A program made the translations under genes and the position numbers. The notes under the pieces were generated by a model that worked only from the letters and a program-made list of their open reading frames with translations, did not search any database and was not told the origin of the DNA. Source: Candidatus Woesearchaeota archaeon (GTDB lineage Archaea; Nanobdellota; Nanobdellia; Woesearchaeales; GW2011-AR4). From it: a stretch of DNA of 13,605 nt. The stretch spans positions 1 through 13,605 of the forward strand of contig JACPMP010000142.1 of the NCBI GenBank assembly GCA_016185915.1, read 5' to 3'. Positions 1-6,096 of the stretch are shown one piece after another; position 1 is the first letter of the stretch; every line of letters starts with the position of its first letter.

Positions 1-115
1 ATTTTTTATTTTATTGTTTTATTATTGGAAGATATGAAGTTAATGATAAAAATGTTAATTTATGAGATAAAACTGGATTATTGACGGATAGGGTTTCTAT
101 GGGGCTGGAAAAATG

Positions 116-190
116 TCAAAAACCACCAATCACAGATTGGTGGAATGTAGCGGAAGCTTAATGTTCAGCTACATTATTGGTGGTTTTTGA
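116..190. repeat. Compound inverted repeat with two competing pairings
   Basis: An outer 15-bp perfect stem joins 116-130 to 176-190 (TCAAAAACCACCAAT with its reverse complement). Inside it, AATGTAGC at 144-151 pairs with GCTACATT at 168-175. ATTGGTGG occurs twice, at 136-143 and 176-183, so CCACCAAT at 123-130 can pair with either copy. One option is a 5-base-loop hairpin (123-130 with 136-143); the other is the long outer stem. The 3' arm runs into TTTTT, and by symmetry the 5' arm starts with AAAAA, so it could act as a terminator in either direction. All stems were read directly; function is unknown. Confidence 0.75.
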
Positions 191-252
191 GCATCTCAAA
201 AATGCAATGCATTTTTGATGATCATCGGAAATCTTTGATTTCCGAGATGCTC
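189..252. repeat. Palindromic element: outer stem with two inner hairpins
   Basis: Outer arms GAGCATCTC (189-197) and GAGATGCTC (244-252) are perfectly complementary. Inside lie a hairpin CAAAAATGC/GCATTTTTG with loop AAT (197-217), a palindrome GATGATCATC (217-226), and a hairpin CGGAAATC/GATTTCCG with loop TTT (226-244). If transcribed, it would fold as a three- or four-way junction. The plan is repeated in the element at 558-612. It starts within the last two bases of the preceding repeat and touches the next one. Confidence 0.75.
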
Positions 253-322
253 GAAAATTTTCCATAATTTGCCAGTTCATTGGTTTCCAGCCACAAGTCA
301 AAGACTGGATGGAAAATTTTCG
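252..322. repeat. Inverted repeat with 14-bp perfect arms
   Basis: CGAAAATTTTCCAT at 252-265 is perfectly complementary to 309-322. Just inside, CCAGT at 272-276 matches ACTGG at 304-308. The interior can also form AGTC-AAA-GACT (296-306) and TGG-TTT-CCA (281-289), so it too resembles an outer stem around two short hairpins with three-base loops. Read on the minus strand, the right-hand inner loop is C-TTT-G, as in the neighbouring elements. Confidence 0.7.
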
Positions 323-390
323 ACATTTTATAAGAGAACAATTTGAATTATCAATCTACTTTGCATATTTATTTTTAGTGATTAAATCTT

Positions 391-424
391 AAAATTTCAT
401 CCGCTCACTTCGTTCGCAAATTTT
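391..424. repeat. Short inverted repeat
   Basis: AAAATTT at 391-397 is complementary to AAATTTT at 418-424, enclosing a GC-richer 20-base loop (398-417) whose core is CGCTCACTTCGTTCGC. The stem is short and AT-only, so chance is possible, but it sits in a row of stronger palindromes. Confidence 0.4.
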
Positions 425-431
425 ACTGCTC

Positions 432-497
432 GGCGTAAATTGGGTAGCTGAGCGAGCGAGAGGCGAGCTCTCGCATTCCACACCACTAATTTACGCC
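432..497. repeat. Inverted repeat with nested GC-rich hairpin
   Basis: GGCGTAAATT at 432-441 pairs perfectly with AATTTACGCC at 488-497. Inside, GCGAGAG (456-462) pairs with CTCTCGC (468-474) around a five-base loop. The inner hairpin is one of the most GC-rich spots in an otherwise AT-rich window. No poly-T follows, so it does not look like a simple intrinsic terminator. Confidence 0.65.
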
Positions 498-557
498 TCG
501 CCTATACATTCATTAAATCAACTAGAAGCGAGTTACCTTCAACACAATACTTTCAAA

Positions 558-612
558 TGTCGATAAATGCTTCGCATTTTCGATCATGCTCGAAAATCTT
601 TGATTTTCGACA
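558..612. repeat. Palindromic element, same plan as 189-252
   Basis: Outer arms TGTCGA (558-563) and TCGACA (607-612) enclose two hairpins. The first is AAATGC-TTC-GCATTT (565-579). The second is CGAAAATC-TTT-GATTTTCG (591-609), which shares its last three bases with the right outer arm, so the two pairings compete. Order and cores match the element at 189-252: an AAATGC/GCATTT hairpin, a spacer containing GATCAT, then a hairpin with ATC-TTT-GAT at its tip. This similarity makes the two look like relatives rather than chance palindromes. Confidence 0.7.
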
Positions 613-696
613 GGTCGCTCTCGTTTTTGTTTGTATTTATTTTTTATTGTTGATTGTATTCCATACAAAATAAATAATAAAGAACTCAGAATTAAT

Positions 697-909
697 TTAT
701 CTTATAATCTCATACTCCTTAACAATTATCCAAGTGAAAATTAGCAAAATCACAGCTCCAGCAATCATCCATGACAATCCAATTTGAATTCCAACGCTGT
801 ACATCTGATATAAGCCAAAAGCCATGATGCCAAATCCAAGCCAGAGGAATTTGTCTAATACAATCTTCATGATTTCAAATTCCTGCTGCTCTGATAGGCG
901 TCGTTTCAT
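697..909 (-). CDS. Small two-helix membrane protein
   Basis: This 70-residue protein has a charged N terminus (MKRRLSEQQEFEI) and two hydrophobic segments at about residues 20-38 and 44-63, then a short charged tail ending YEIIR. With a short turn between helices it should be a helical hairpin in the membrane. I do not recognise a named family. The ATG at 909 lies 7 bases after the stop of the pilin-like gene upstream on the same strand, so the two are very probably co-transcribed. The gap carries no Shine-Dalgarno sequence, which fits translational coupling. A role next to a surface filament or secretion protein is inference from context only. Confidence 0.75.
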   Translation of the reverse strand: MKRRLSEQQEFEIMKIVLDKFLWLGFGIMAFGLYQMYSVGIQIGLSWMIAGAVILLIFTWIIVKEYEIIR

Positions 910-916
910 GTTATTT

Positions 917-1510
917 TTAAGTTACTGTTAAAAAAATATCAGTTGTTGCATACTTATTAGATGAGCTACCAACCTCATAAATTGCTAATTCAAAGAGATA
1001 CAACCCTGTGGTAACATCTGATGACTTAGGAATTGTGAGATCGACTCGCTCTACCTGCTGATTAGCAACATCTACGGAATAAGGAGCATTAGTAGCAGAA
1101 GCACTCGGGACATATTTGAATGTGAACCAATTGTTGTTTATTATGGCTGTAGTTGGACAAGTACCTGAACCTGAAGAACCAGGAGGCTGAGGGCATTTTA
1201 TAGGAGTGAATTGCGCCCAATAATACAATTTTGAATTGCCTTCATTTTTTATACCCCATCCCAGTAAAATAGACTTCCCTCTTTCGACATATATTTTGCT
1301 TTGTGAAAAAACAAGTTTTTGATTGCTATTTACTAGGTCCCTCTGCATCTGATCGGCAATCTTATCAAATGTAGCTGATGACAAATCACCGATGTTTCTA
1401 AACATATTCTTTATAAACCCCAATCCTAACCCAAGAAGAGTCATAGCAAGCACAACAATAACAATTGCCTGTATTGAAATTTCTAAAGAAGCCCTTTTAT
1501 TAAATCGCAT
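917..1510 (-). CDS. Pilin-like secreted protein (class III signal)
   Basis: This is a protein of about 197 residues. Residues 1-8 are basic (MRFNKRAS), followed by a continuous hydrophobic stretch at about 9-33 with SLEISIQAIVIVVL at its start. This is the layout of archaeal class III signals cut by a PibD/EppA-type prepilin peptidase, with KRA the likely site; the acidic residue sits closer to it than usual. The rest looks beta-rich with a Gly/Ser/Pro linker near residues 109-118 and two cysteines flanking it, suggesting an extracellular sandwich domain. I chose the ATG at 1510 because GAGGTGA (1521-1515) lies four bases upstream. A TTG three bases earlier would be too close to that site. 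The gene leads a unit with the small membrane protein. Filament subunit versus surface-anchored single protein cannot be told apart. Confidence 0.75.
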   Translation of the reverse strand: MRFNKRASLEISIQAIVIVVLAMTLLGLGLGFIKNMFRNIGDLSSATFDKIADQMQRDLVNSNQKLVFSQSKIYVERGKSILLGWGIKNEGNSKLYYWAQFTPIKCPQPPGSSGSGTCPTTAIINNNWFTFKYVPSASATNAPYSVDVANQQVERVDLTIPKSSDVTTGLYLFELAIYEVGSSSNKYATTDIFLTVT

Positions 1511-1514
1511 CAAT

Positions 1515-1521
1515 TCACCTC
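1515..1521 (-). promoter_or_regulatory. Shine-Dalgarno site of the pilin-like gene
   Basis: On the minus strand this reads GAGGTGA, a strong match to the archaeal anti-Shine-Dalgarno sequence, four bases before the ATG at 1510. It decides between the ATG and the in-frame TTG just upstream. It is one of the few clear ribosome-binding sites in the window. Confidence 0.7.
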
Positions 1522-1567
1522 TTTTCCTAGCAATTAATAATGTGATAATCTATTCATTTATACTACA

Positions 1568-1578
1568 TATTTAAATAA
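1568..1578 (-). promoter_or_regulatory. Candidate TATA box of the pilin-like gene
   Basis: TATTTAAATAA (plus-strand reading) is nearly symmetric. Read leftwards it would place transcription start near 1545, giving a leader of about 35 bases that includes the Shine-Dalgarno site. A second option, TATAAATG on the minus strand near 1553-1560, cannot be excluded. Confidence 0.45.
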
Positions 1579-1580
1579 CT

Positions 1581-1646
1581 TTCGAAAATCGAAAATCGAA
1601 GATTTTCGGAAGCCCCGAAAAAACAAATTTTTTCGAAGCTTTCGAA
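1581..1646. repeat. Palindromic element, two hairpins in outer arms
   Basis: Arms TTCGAAA (1581-1587) and TTTCGAA (1640-1646) enclose two 8-bp perfect hairpins: CGAAAATC-GAA-GATTTTCG (1590-1608) and CGAAAAAA-CAAA-TTTTTTCG (1616-1635). The two-hairpin plan and the CGAAAATC/GATTTTCG stem repeat the element at 558-612. It sits between two divergent promoters, just upstream of the ribosomal protein gene. Confidence 0.7.
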
Positions 1647-1668
1647 TTTGCAAAAGTTGATAGCAACC

Positions 1669-1676
1669 TTTATAAA
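1669..1676 (+). promoter_or_regulatory. TATA box of the uL16-MscS unit
   Basis: TTTATAAA, preceded by a purine/A-containing stretch ending AGCAACC, lies 41 bases before the uL16 start codon. With the usual archaeal spacing, transcription would begin near 1697-1700, leaving a leader of under 20 bases. Confidence 0.6.
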
Positions 1677-1716
1677 GAAATAAAAATTCTAAAATATAAA
1701 ATTTTTACATGTCAAA

Positions 1717-2241
1717 ATGGCACGGCTAAGGAAATTTATTGCATACAGAAGGATTGAAAGGCCTTATACGAGGACGTCAAAGTTTAAGGCAAAATCCTAC
1801 ATTAGAATGACCCCACATACAAAGGTTGTGAGGTTTGATACAGGAGATGCGAGTAAAAATTTTGGGTACACACTAAACCTATTGTCAAAATCTGAGCTTC
1901 AGATAAGAGACAATGCATTGGAAAGCGCAAGGCAAACATCGAACAAACTGCTTGAATCTTATCTTGGATTAAGCGGATTTCACATGAAAGTTAAAGTTTA
2001 CCCATATCATGTGTTAAGAGAGCATGCTCTTGCTGCAGGAGCTGGCGCTGACAGGTTCAGTTCAGGAATGGCTCATTCCTTTGGCAAGCCAACAGGCCTT
2101 GCTGCAAGAATAAAAAAGGGACAAACTATATTCCAGGTTAGCGTTGACAAACCAAATCTTGAAGTTGCAAAACAAGCGCTTGAAAGAGCTTCTAAAAAAC
2201 TTCCATGTTCCTGTACGATACAAGTAATTGAAATTAAATAA
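1717..2241 (+). CDS. rpl10e: Large-subunit ribosomal protein uL16 (archaeal L10e)
   Basis: This protein of the large ribosomal subunit sits near the peptidyl-transferase centre and the tRNA elbow; it is the archaeal/eukaryotic form of bacterial L16. The 174-residue length is normal for archaea. Recognisable segments are YRRIERPYTR near the N terminus, the central YPYHVLREHALAAGAGADR block (about residues 97-115), and the FGKPTGLAARIKKGQ stretch at about 122-136, which is the hallmark of the family. No residue of these blocks seems lost. The ATG at 1717 gives the expected MAR start; an ATG at 1709 is in another frame and ends after six codons. The MscS gene follows 11 bases after the stop, so the two probably share a transcript. 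Confidence 0.96.
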   Translation: MARLRKFIAYRRIERPYTRTSKFKAKSYIRMTPHTKVVRFDTGDASKNFGYTLNLLSKSELQIRDNALESARQTSNKLLESYLGLSGFHMKVKVYPYHVLREHALAAGAGADRFSSGMAHSFGKPTGLAARIKKGQTIFQVSVDKPNLEVAKQALERASKKLPCSCTIQVIEIK

Positions 2242-2252
2242 TCTTTGACAAG

Positions 2253-3305
2253 ATGTTACATGAGCAATTTATCGCAGTTATTCAGCAAAATAAATACATT
2301 TATTCGCTGACTTTGCTGATTCTATTTTATGCTCTATCTCAATTTGTCGTTATTGTATCAAGAAAAATAATACTTAAATTAACCAGAAAAACTAAAACAG
2401 AAGTTGATGACTTGGTTGTAAGGAAAACAAACAAGCCAGTTTCTATAATCTTGCTACTTATTGGTTTCAGGCTTGCACTTTTTCCTCTTGGAATAAGGCA
2501 GAATATTCTAGACCTAATTCAAAACGCAATAACCTCGCTTATTATAATTATAATTACCTATATTGCAATAGTGATTTTTGGCATATTCATCGATAATTGG
2601 GCTAAAAAGGTAGCAGAAAGAACTAAGTCATTGGTTGATGACCAGCTAATCCCTCTTTTCCACAGATTCTCAAGAATCTTTATCTCGATTATCGGATTGC
2701 TGTTTATACTGCCGCTTTGGGGCATTCAGATTGGACCTTTGCTAACAAGTTTAGGCATTGCAGGAGTTGCAATTGCGTTTGCACTGCAAAACACTCTTGG
2801 CAACATATTTGGGGGAATGTCGATTATCTTGGATAAAAGCGTTAGGGTCGGCGATAAGATAAAGCTTGACAATGATACAATGGGAACTGTCATTGATGTT
2901 GGATTAAGAAGCACCAAAATAAAAACATGGGACGGGGAGCTCATAACAGTACCTAATGGAAAGCTTGCGGACACAAGAATTCTTAATTTTGTGCAGCCTG
3001 AGCCAGCAGTAAGAGTTGCTATAGAATTTGGTGTTGAATATGGTTCTGATGCTTCTAAGGTTAGAAAAGTTGTCCTAGATACAATAAGAAAAATTCCAGG
3101 TGTTATCAAAGAGCCTGCACCAAAAGTTTTAATGACAGAAATGGCAGATTTCGCTCTTAAATTCAAGGCATTATTCTGGGTTGAAACATTTGATATAAAG
3201 TTTGACACAAGGGCACTTGCAACAGAAGAAATTTACAACGCATTAAGAAGAGAAGGAATCACCATTCCATTCCCAACAAGGACTGTTTATTTGAAGAAGG
3301 AATAA
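2253..3305 (+). CDS. mscS: MscS-family mechanosensitive ion channel
   Basis: This 350-residue channel releases small solutes when membrane tension rises on osmotic downshock. Hydrophobic segments lie at about residues 16-40, 62-81, 91-114, 141-157 and 161-194. The last contains the pore helix IAFALQNTLGNIFGGM (about 174-189), the family signature, with small residues lining the pore and a kink-prone glycine. The cytoplasmic beta-domain follows at about 195-250 (VRVGDKI, GTVIDVGLRSTKIKTWDG, ITVPNG), then the alpha/beta domain to residue 350. Compared with the three-helix minimal form it has about two extra N-terminal helices, common in archaeal members. No clear Shine-Dalgarno is present, fitting coupling to the ribosomal gene 11 bases upstream. 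Its stop is one base from the stop of the convergent hydrolase gene. Confidence 0.93.
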   Translation: MLHEQFIAVIQQNKYIYSLTLLILFYALSQFVVIVSRKIILKLTRKTKTEVDDLVVRKTNKPVSIILLLIGFRLALFPLGIRQNILDLIQNAITSLIIIIITYIAIVIFGIFIDNWAKKVAERTKSLVDDQLIPLFHRFSRIFISIIGLLFILPLWGIQIGPLLTSLGIAGVAIAFALQNTLGNIFGGMSIILDKSVRVGDKIKLDNDTMGTVIDVGLRSTKIKTWDGELITVPNGKLADTRILNFVQPEPAVRVAIEFGVEYGSDASKVRKVVLDTIRKIPGVIKEPAPKVLMTEMADFALKFKALFWVETFDIKFDTRALATEEIYNALRREGITIPFPTRTVYLKKE

Positions 3306-3306
3306 G

Positions 3307-5898
3307 TCACTCTCTTAATATGTTGGTCACTATATTATAAGTCTTTGGATATTTTTCAATGTCAAGAATTTCTGTATGCAAAGTCCCTCCAAATAATCCG
3401 CCACAAGTTCCATTGACAGGATATAATTTTGCATTTTCCAATTTTGCATTTTCTGATAAAACAATTCCATCCCCATCACCAAGCTTCATTTGGCAGCCCT
3501 GCCCAATTATCGCATAAAGCTTAACTTCGCTTGGCTGTTTTAGTGGGTCATTCACTTTATTTATAAAAAGGCTGTTCTCCTGCATATCTTGGCACTCCCT
3601 ATTCTCTCCAATATATCCGCAATAATCGCTAATTGCGCCAGAAATGCCTTTATTTGGAGTTGCTATCATGATTAATTTGCCAATATCCTCTTCACCGAAA
3701 ATCTGCATGTATCTTCTGGCTACTAAGCCGCCCATTGAATGGGCAATTATGTTTACTTTTGGCTTGTTTGTTCTTTGTTTTACTATCCCAATCAAATCAC
3801 GCAATCTTAAAGCGTAAGTGTCTATGTTTTCGCTCTTCGTTGGAACAATTATATATTTTTCCCCTTCCCTAAAAGCGTCATAATAATAGCTTGCCTTTAC
3901 TGTTATGGGCTTGCCTGATAAGCCCCATATACCTTCCTGAGGTGGCTCATTTTTTGAATATAAAGAAACTATGCCTGCATTTAAGTAACCGTCTTCCTGC
4001 AGTTTTGACTGTAATTTGTTAAAAGAATCCAAGGAGAACTCCGGGGAGTTGTCTTTTGCTAAGGAGTGCCCATGCAGTAATATAACAGGAAATGTCTTTG
4101 GGTCATTTTTGCATGAATCGTCTCTGCAGCATGGCTTGCAGTCATTGAAGACGCAGCATATAGGGGGGTTGTCAGACAAGTTAGTGTCGATTCTTGAAAC
4201 AATTTTATATGTTACATTTGCGCTTATTGGCTGAAAATTAAAATATTTTATTTTTTCTGCTGTTTTATCAGGTTTTGAGCATTTACTTAGCAATGTTGAT
4301 GTTTCATCAGAAATGTTTATTTTTGAAAGCAAGTACAGCGATATGTTTATTGATTCTTCATAGTTTAGCGGGATAATCTCTGTTTTATTTTTTGGAAGAG
4401 TCAAATTAGTGATGTTAATAACTTCTGAGCTTGTTTTATTCTCTAAAATTATTTTTTCGAATGATTCAATGTAAGAATTGTTGATTTTTCTAATCTCATT
4501 ATCTTTAAAGTTAGTTGCTAATGTTAAAAATGTGCTATCTGACGGGAATATTAAACTTTTATTTTCAATAGTTTTAATTGCTTCGCTTCTGATAATAGAA
4601 AATGTTTGATTTAACTCATTTAATGCATTGCAGCTTCGATTTAAAAGAGTTGCATTAGGATATTTTTTAATAAATTCCTCACTATTTTTTGCTATTTCTT
4701 TAACTGATATGCCTTCCTTGCAATCCTGTTTTAAGCTGCACAATAAGTCATTCTCGTACTTTAAAAGGTATTCAGAATTGAAAAATATCGTTGCTGCCGG
4801 GATTCTTGATTTCTGAACTATCAAATTTTGCCATTTTGTTATATTCAGAAGCCCTTCAATTATGTTGGCATACTTCTCAAATTTATTTTCTGTTAAGGAT
4901 GATGCAATATTTGTAAAGTTTTTTATATTAATATTAAAATTATTTAAAATCTCTTCATTTTCCAGTATATTCGCAAAATTATTTAATTCCCTCAAGCTAT
5001 TGGATACAATATTCAATTGCAACAATAAACTATTATGTAAATCTATAATATTATCTATATCTTTATCTAAATTTGCAATTGAATTTTTTATATTAGTTAA
5101 ATTATCGAAAAAACTTCCATTAAACATTTGGTTTAATCTAATGTAGTTTTCAATTGACCAAATACTTCTGAGGTTTTCCACAGCAATCCTTGTTTTATCA
5201 AGTGCGTCATCAATATCTATCTTCTCCTTTGATAAATTTTGCAAATTTGCTTTAAATCCCAGCTCAAAGTATTTTTGGTTTAACTGCTGATGCAAGAGAT
5301 TAACTTCATTTAGTAATTCCAGCAATCCTGTAATATTTTGTTTCAGAAATTTTTTTAGTTCTTTTTCTGTTTCAGTAAGGTCGTAGTTTACTATTGCTAA
5401 AGATGTCCTGGATGTCTCAGGACTTTTAGTTAAGCATAAAGATGAGCGTATGCTGTGGCAGCTTACATCAAAGCTGTAAATGTCCTGCCCAGAACCCAGT
5501 CTTTTGACGCTCAGCTCATAGCTTTTTGTGAAGTGCTGTTTTTTCTCAATCTCAAATTTTCCTTTGTCAATAATATCATTTATGCTTCTGTCAATAAATG
5601 AATACGAGCATGCTGCTTTGCAATAAGCGGCATTATCAATTGACACATCAAACTCAGCTTTGCTCACATTGCCATAATGCATATAAAAAGATTTTTGCTG
5701 CGGTATTAAGTAAACAATCAGCTCATTCCCCAATAAGAAGTTTATTTTTTGGTTAAAGAAAACAATTGAATAGATAAATAGCAGAGTAATTACTGCAATA
5801 ATTAAAAATTCATATTTCCGAAAAAAATTCTTTGAATTTTTGCGGCCAAGAAAATTTTTAATTTTCTCTGGCTTCCAAAATGATTTTTGCTCTGTCAC
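3307..5898 (-). CDS. Membrane-anchored extracellular lipase/PGAP1-like hydrolase
   Basis: This 863-residue protein has one hydrophobic segment at about 30-48 behind a basic N terminus, so the bulk should lie outside the cell. Residues of about 170-560 are helical, Asn/Leu/Ile-rich and coiled-coil-like, probably a stalk. A cysteine cluster with six Cys follows at 581-596 (ICC, C, CC, C). Residues of about 603-860 form an alpha/beta hydrolase: VILLHGHS (oxyanion HG), AHSMGG with Ser721 as nucleophile, TPNKG, GDGDG with a candidate acid at Asp808 or Asp810, and LHTE with His841. This resembles PGAP1-type and related lipases; the substrate (lipid, glycolipid or ester) is unknown. More than 15 N-x-S/T sites dot the outer part. 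The start is a GTG at 5898, since no Met occurs before the membrane segment. A TATA-like CTATTTAAC 23-31 bases upstream suggests a leaderless mRNA and a transcript separate from the operon upstream. Confidence 0.85.
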   Translation of the reverse strand: MTEQKSFWKPEKIKNFLGRKNSKNFFRKYEFLIIAVITLLFIYSIVFFNQKINFLLGNELIVYLIPQQKSFYMHYGNVSKAEFDVSIDNAAYCKAACSYSFIDRSINDIIDKGKFEIEKKQHFTKSYELSVKRLGSGQDIYSFDVSCHSIRSSLCLTKSPETSRTSLAIVNYDLTETEKELKKFLKQNITGLLELLNEVNLLHQQLNQKYFELGFKANLQNLSKEKIDIDDALDKTRIAVENLRSIWSIENYIRLNQMFNGSFFDNLTNIKNSIANLDKDIDNIIDLHNSLLLQLNIVSNSLRELNNFANILENEEILNNFNINIKNFTNIASSLTENKFEKYANIIEGLLNITKWQNLIVQKSRIPAATIFFNSEYLLKYENDLLCSLKQDCKEGISVKEIAKNSEEFIKKYPNATLLNRSCNALNELNQTFSIIRSEAIKTIENKSLIFPSDSTFLTLATNFKDNEIRKINNSYIESFEKIILENKTSSEVINITNLTLPKNKTEIIPLNYEESINISLYLLSKINISDETSTLLSKCSKPDKTAEKIKYFNFQPISANVTYKIVSRIDTNLSDNPPICCVFNDCKPCCRDDSCKNDPKTFPVILLHGHSLAKDNSPEFSLDSFNKLQSKLQEDGYLNAGIVSLYSKNEPPQEGIWGLSGKPITVKASYYYDAFREGEKYIIVPTKSENIDTYALRLRDLIGIVKQRTNKPKVNIIAHSMGGLVARRYMQIFGEEDIGKLIMIATPNKGISGAISDYCGYIGENRECQDMQENSLFINKVNDPLKQPSEVKLYAIIGQGCQMKLGDGDGIVLSENAKLENAKLYPVNGTCGGLFGGTLHTEILDIEKYPKTYNIVTNILRE

Positions 5899-5920
5899 GA
5901 TCGGTTAATATTGCTGGTAG

Positions 5921-5929
5921 GTTAAATAG
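5921..5929 (-). promoter_or_regulatory. Candidate TATA box of the hydrolase gene
   Basis: Minus-strand CTATTTAAC, with A-rich sequence just upstream, would place transcription start at about 5899, essentially at the GTG codon, so the mRNA may be leaderless. The 198-base gap to the preceding gene (5899-6096) shows no other convincing feature. Confidence 0.4.
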
Positions 5930-6096
5930 TTTTTGGAGATTAAAGAAGAAAAGACAAATTATGCAACCGCACAAAGTGCAATGCCAGTTTCTGCTAAATA
6001 TACATAGATTTTATTTGAAATGTATTTTCTTTTTCTTGAGAATTTTAATCTGCAGTATCGGTTTATTATTTCCCTTCGATAAATCAATTTGTCTTT

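Larger units (their letters stand above)
1..696. other. Gene-free region rich in inverted repeats
   Basis: I see no credible coding region on either strand and no tRNA or rRNA signature. The first 110 bases are plain AT-rich DNA. From about 116 to 612 the sequence is a chain of inverted repeats, listed separately, several directly abutting. From 613 to 696 it is AT-rich again, following the 3' end of the minus-strand small membrane protein gene. The density of perfect stems is far above what random AT-rich DNA gives, so the region is either transcribed as structured RNA or made of short palindromic mobile or remnant elements. No transposase gene is visible. Confidence 0.7.

Noticed and set aside
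213..222. TTTGATGATC resembling a C box of a C/D guide RNA
   Set aside because: The first base is wrong for the box and no D box (CTGA) lies at suitable distance; the bases are explained by the palindrome.
116..612. CRISPR array
   Set aside because: The palindromes differ in sequence and spacing, abut each other, and there are no unique spacers of even length.
1392..1574. Plus-strand 60-codon frame
   Set aside because: It is antisense to the signal region of the pilin-like gene and has no start signals; a shadow frame.
1709..1729. Six-codon upstream frame overlapping the uL16 start
   Set aside because: A lone ATG in AT-rich leader DNA with no conserved peptide or ribosome-binding site; too weak to call a regulatory leader.
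2726..3208. Minus-strand 160-codon frame inside the MscS gene
   Set aside because: The MscS frame has clear family motifs over the same bases; the antisense frame has low-complexity content and no recognisable domain.
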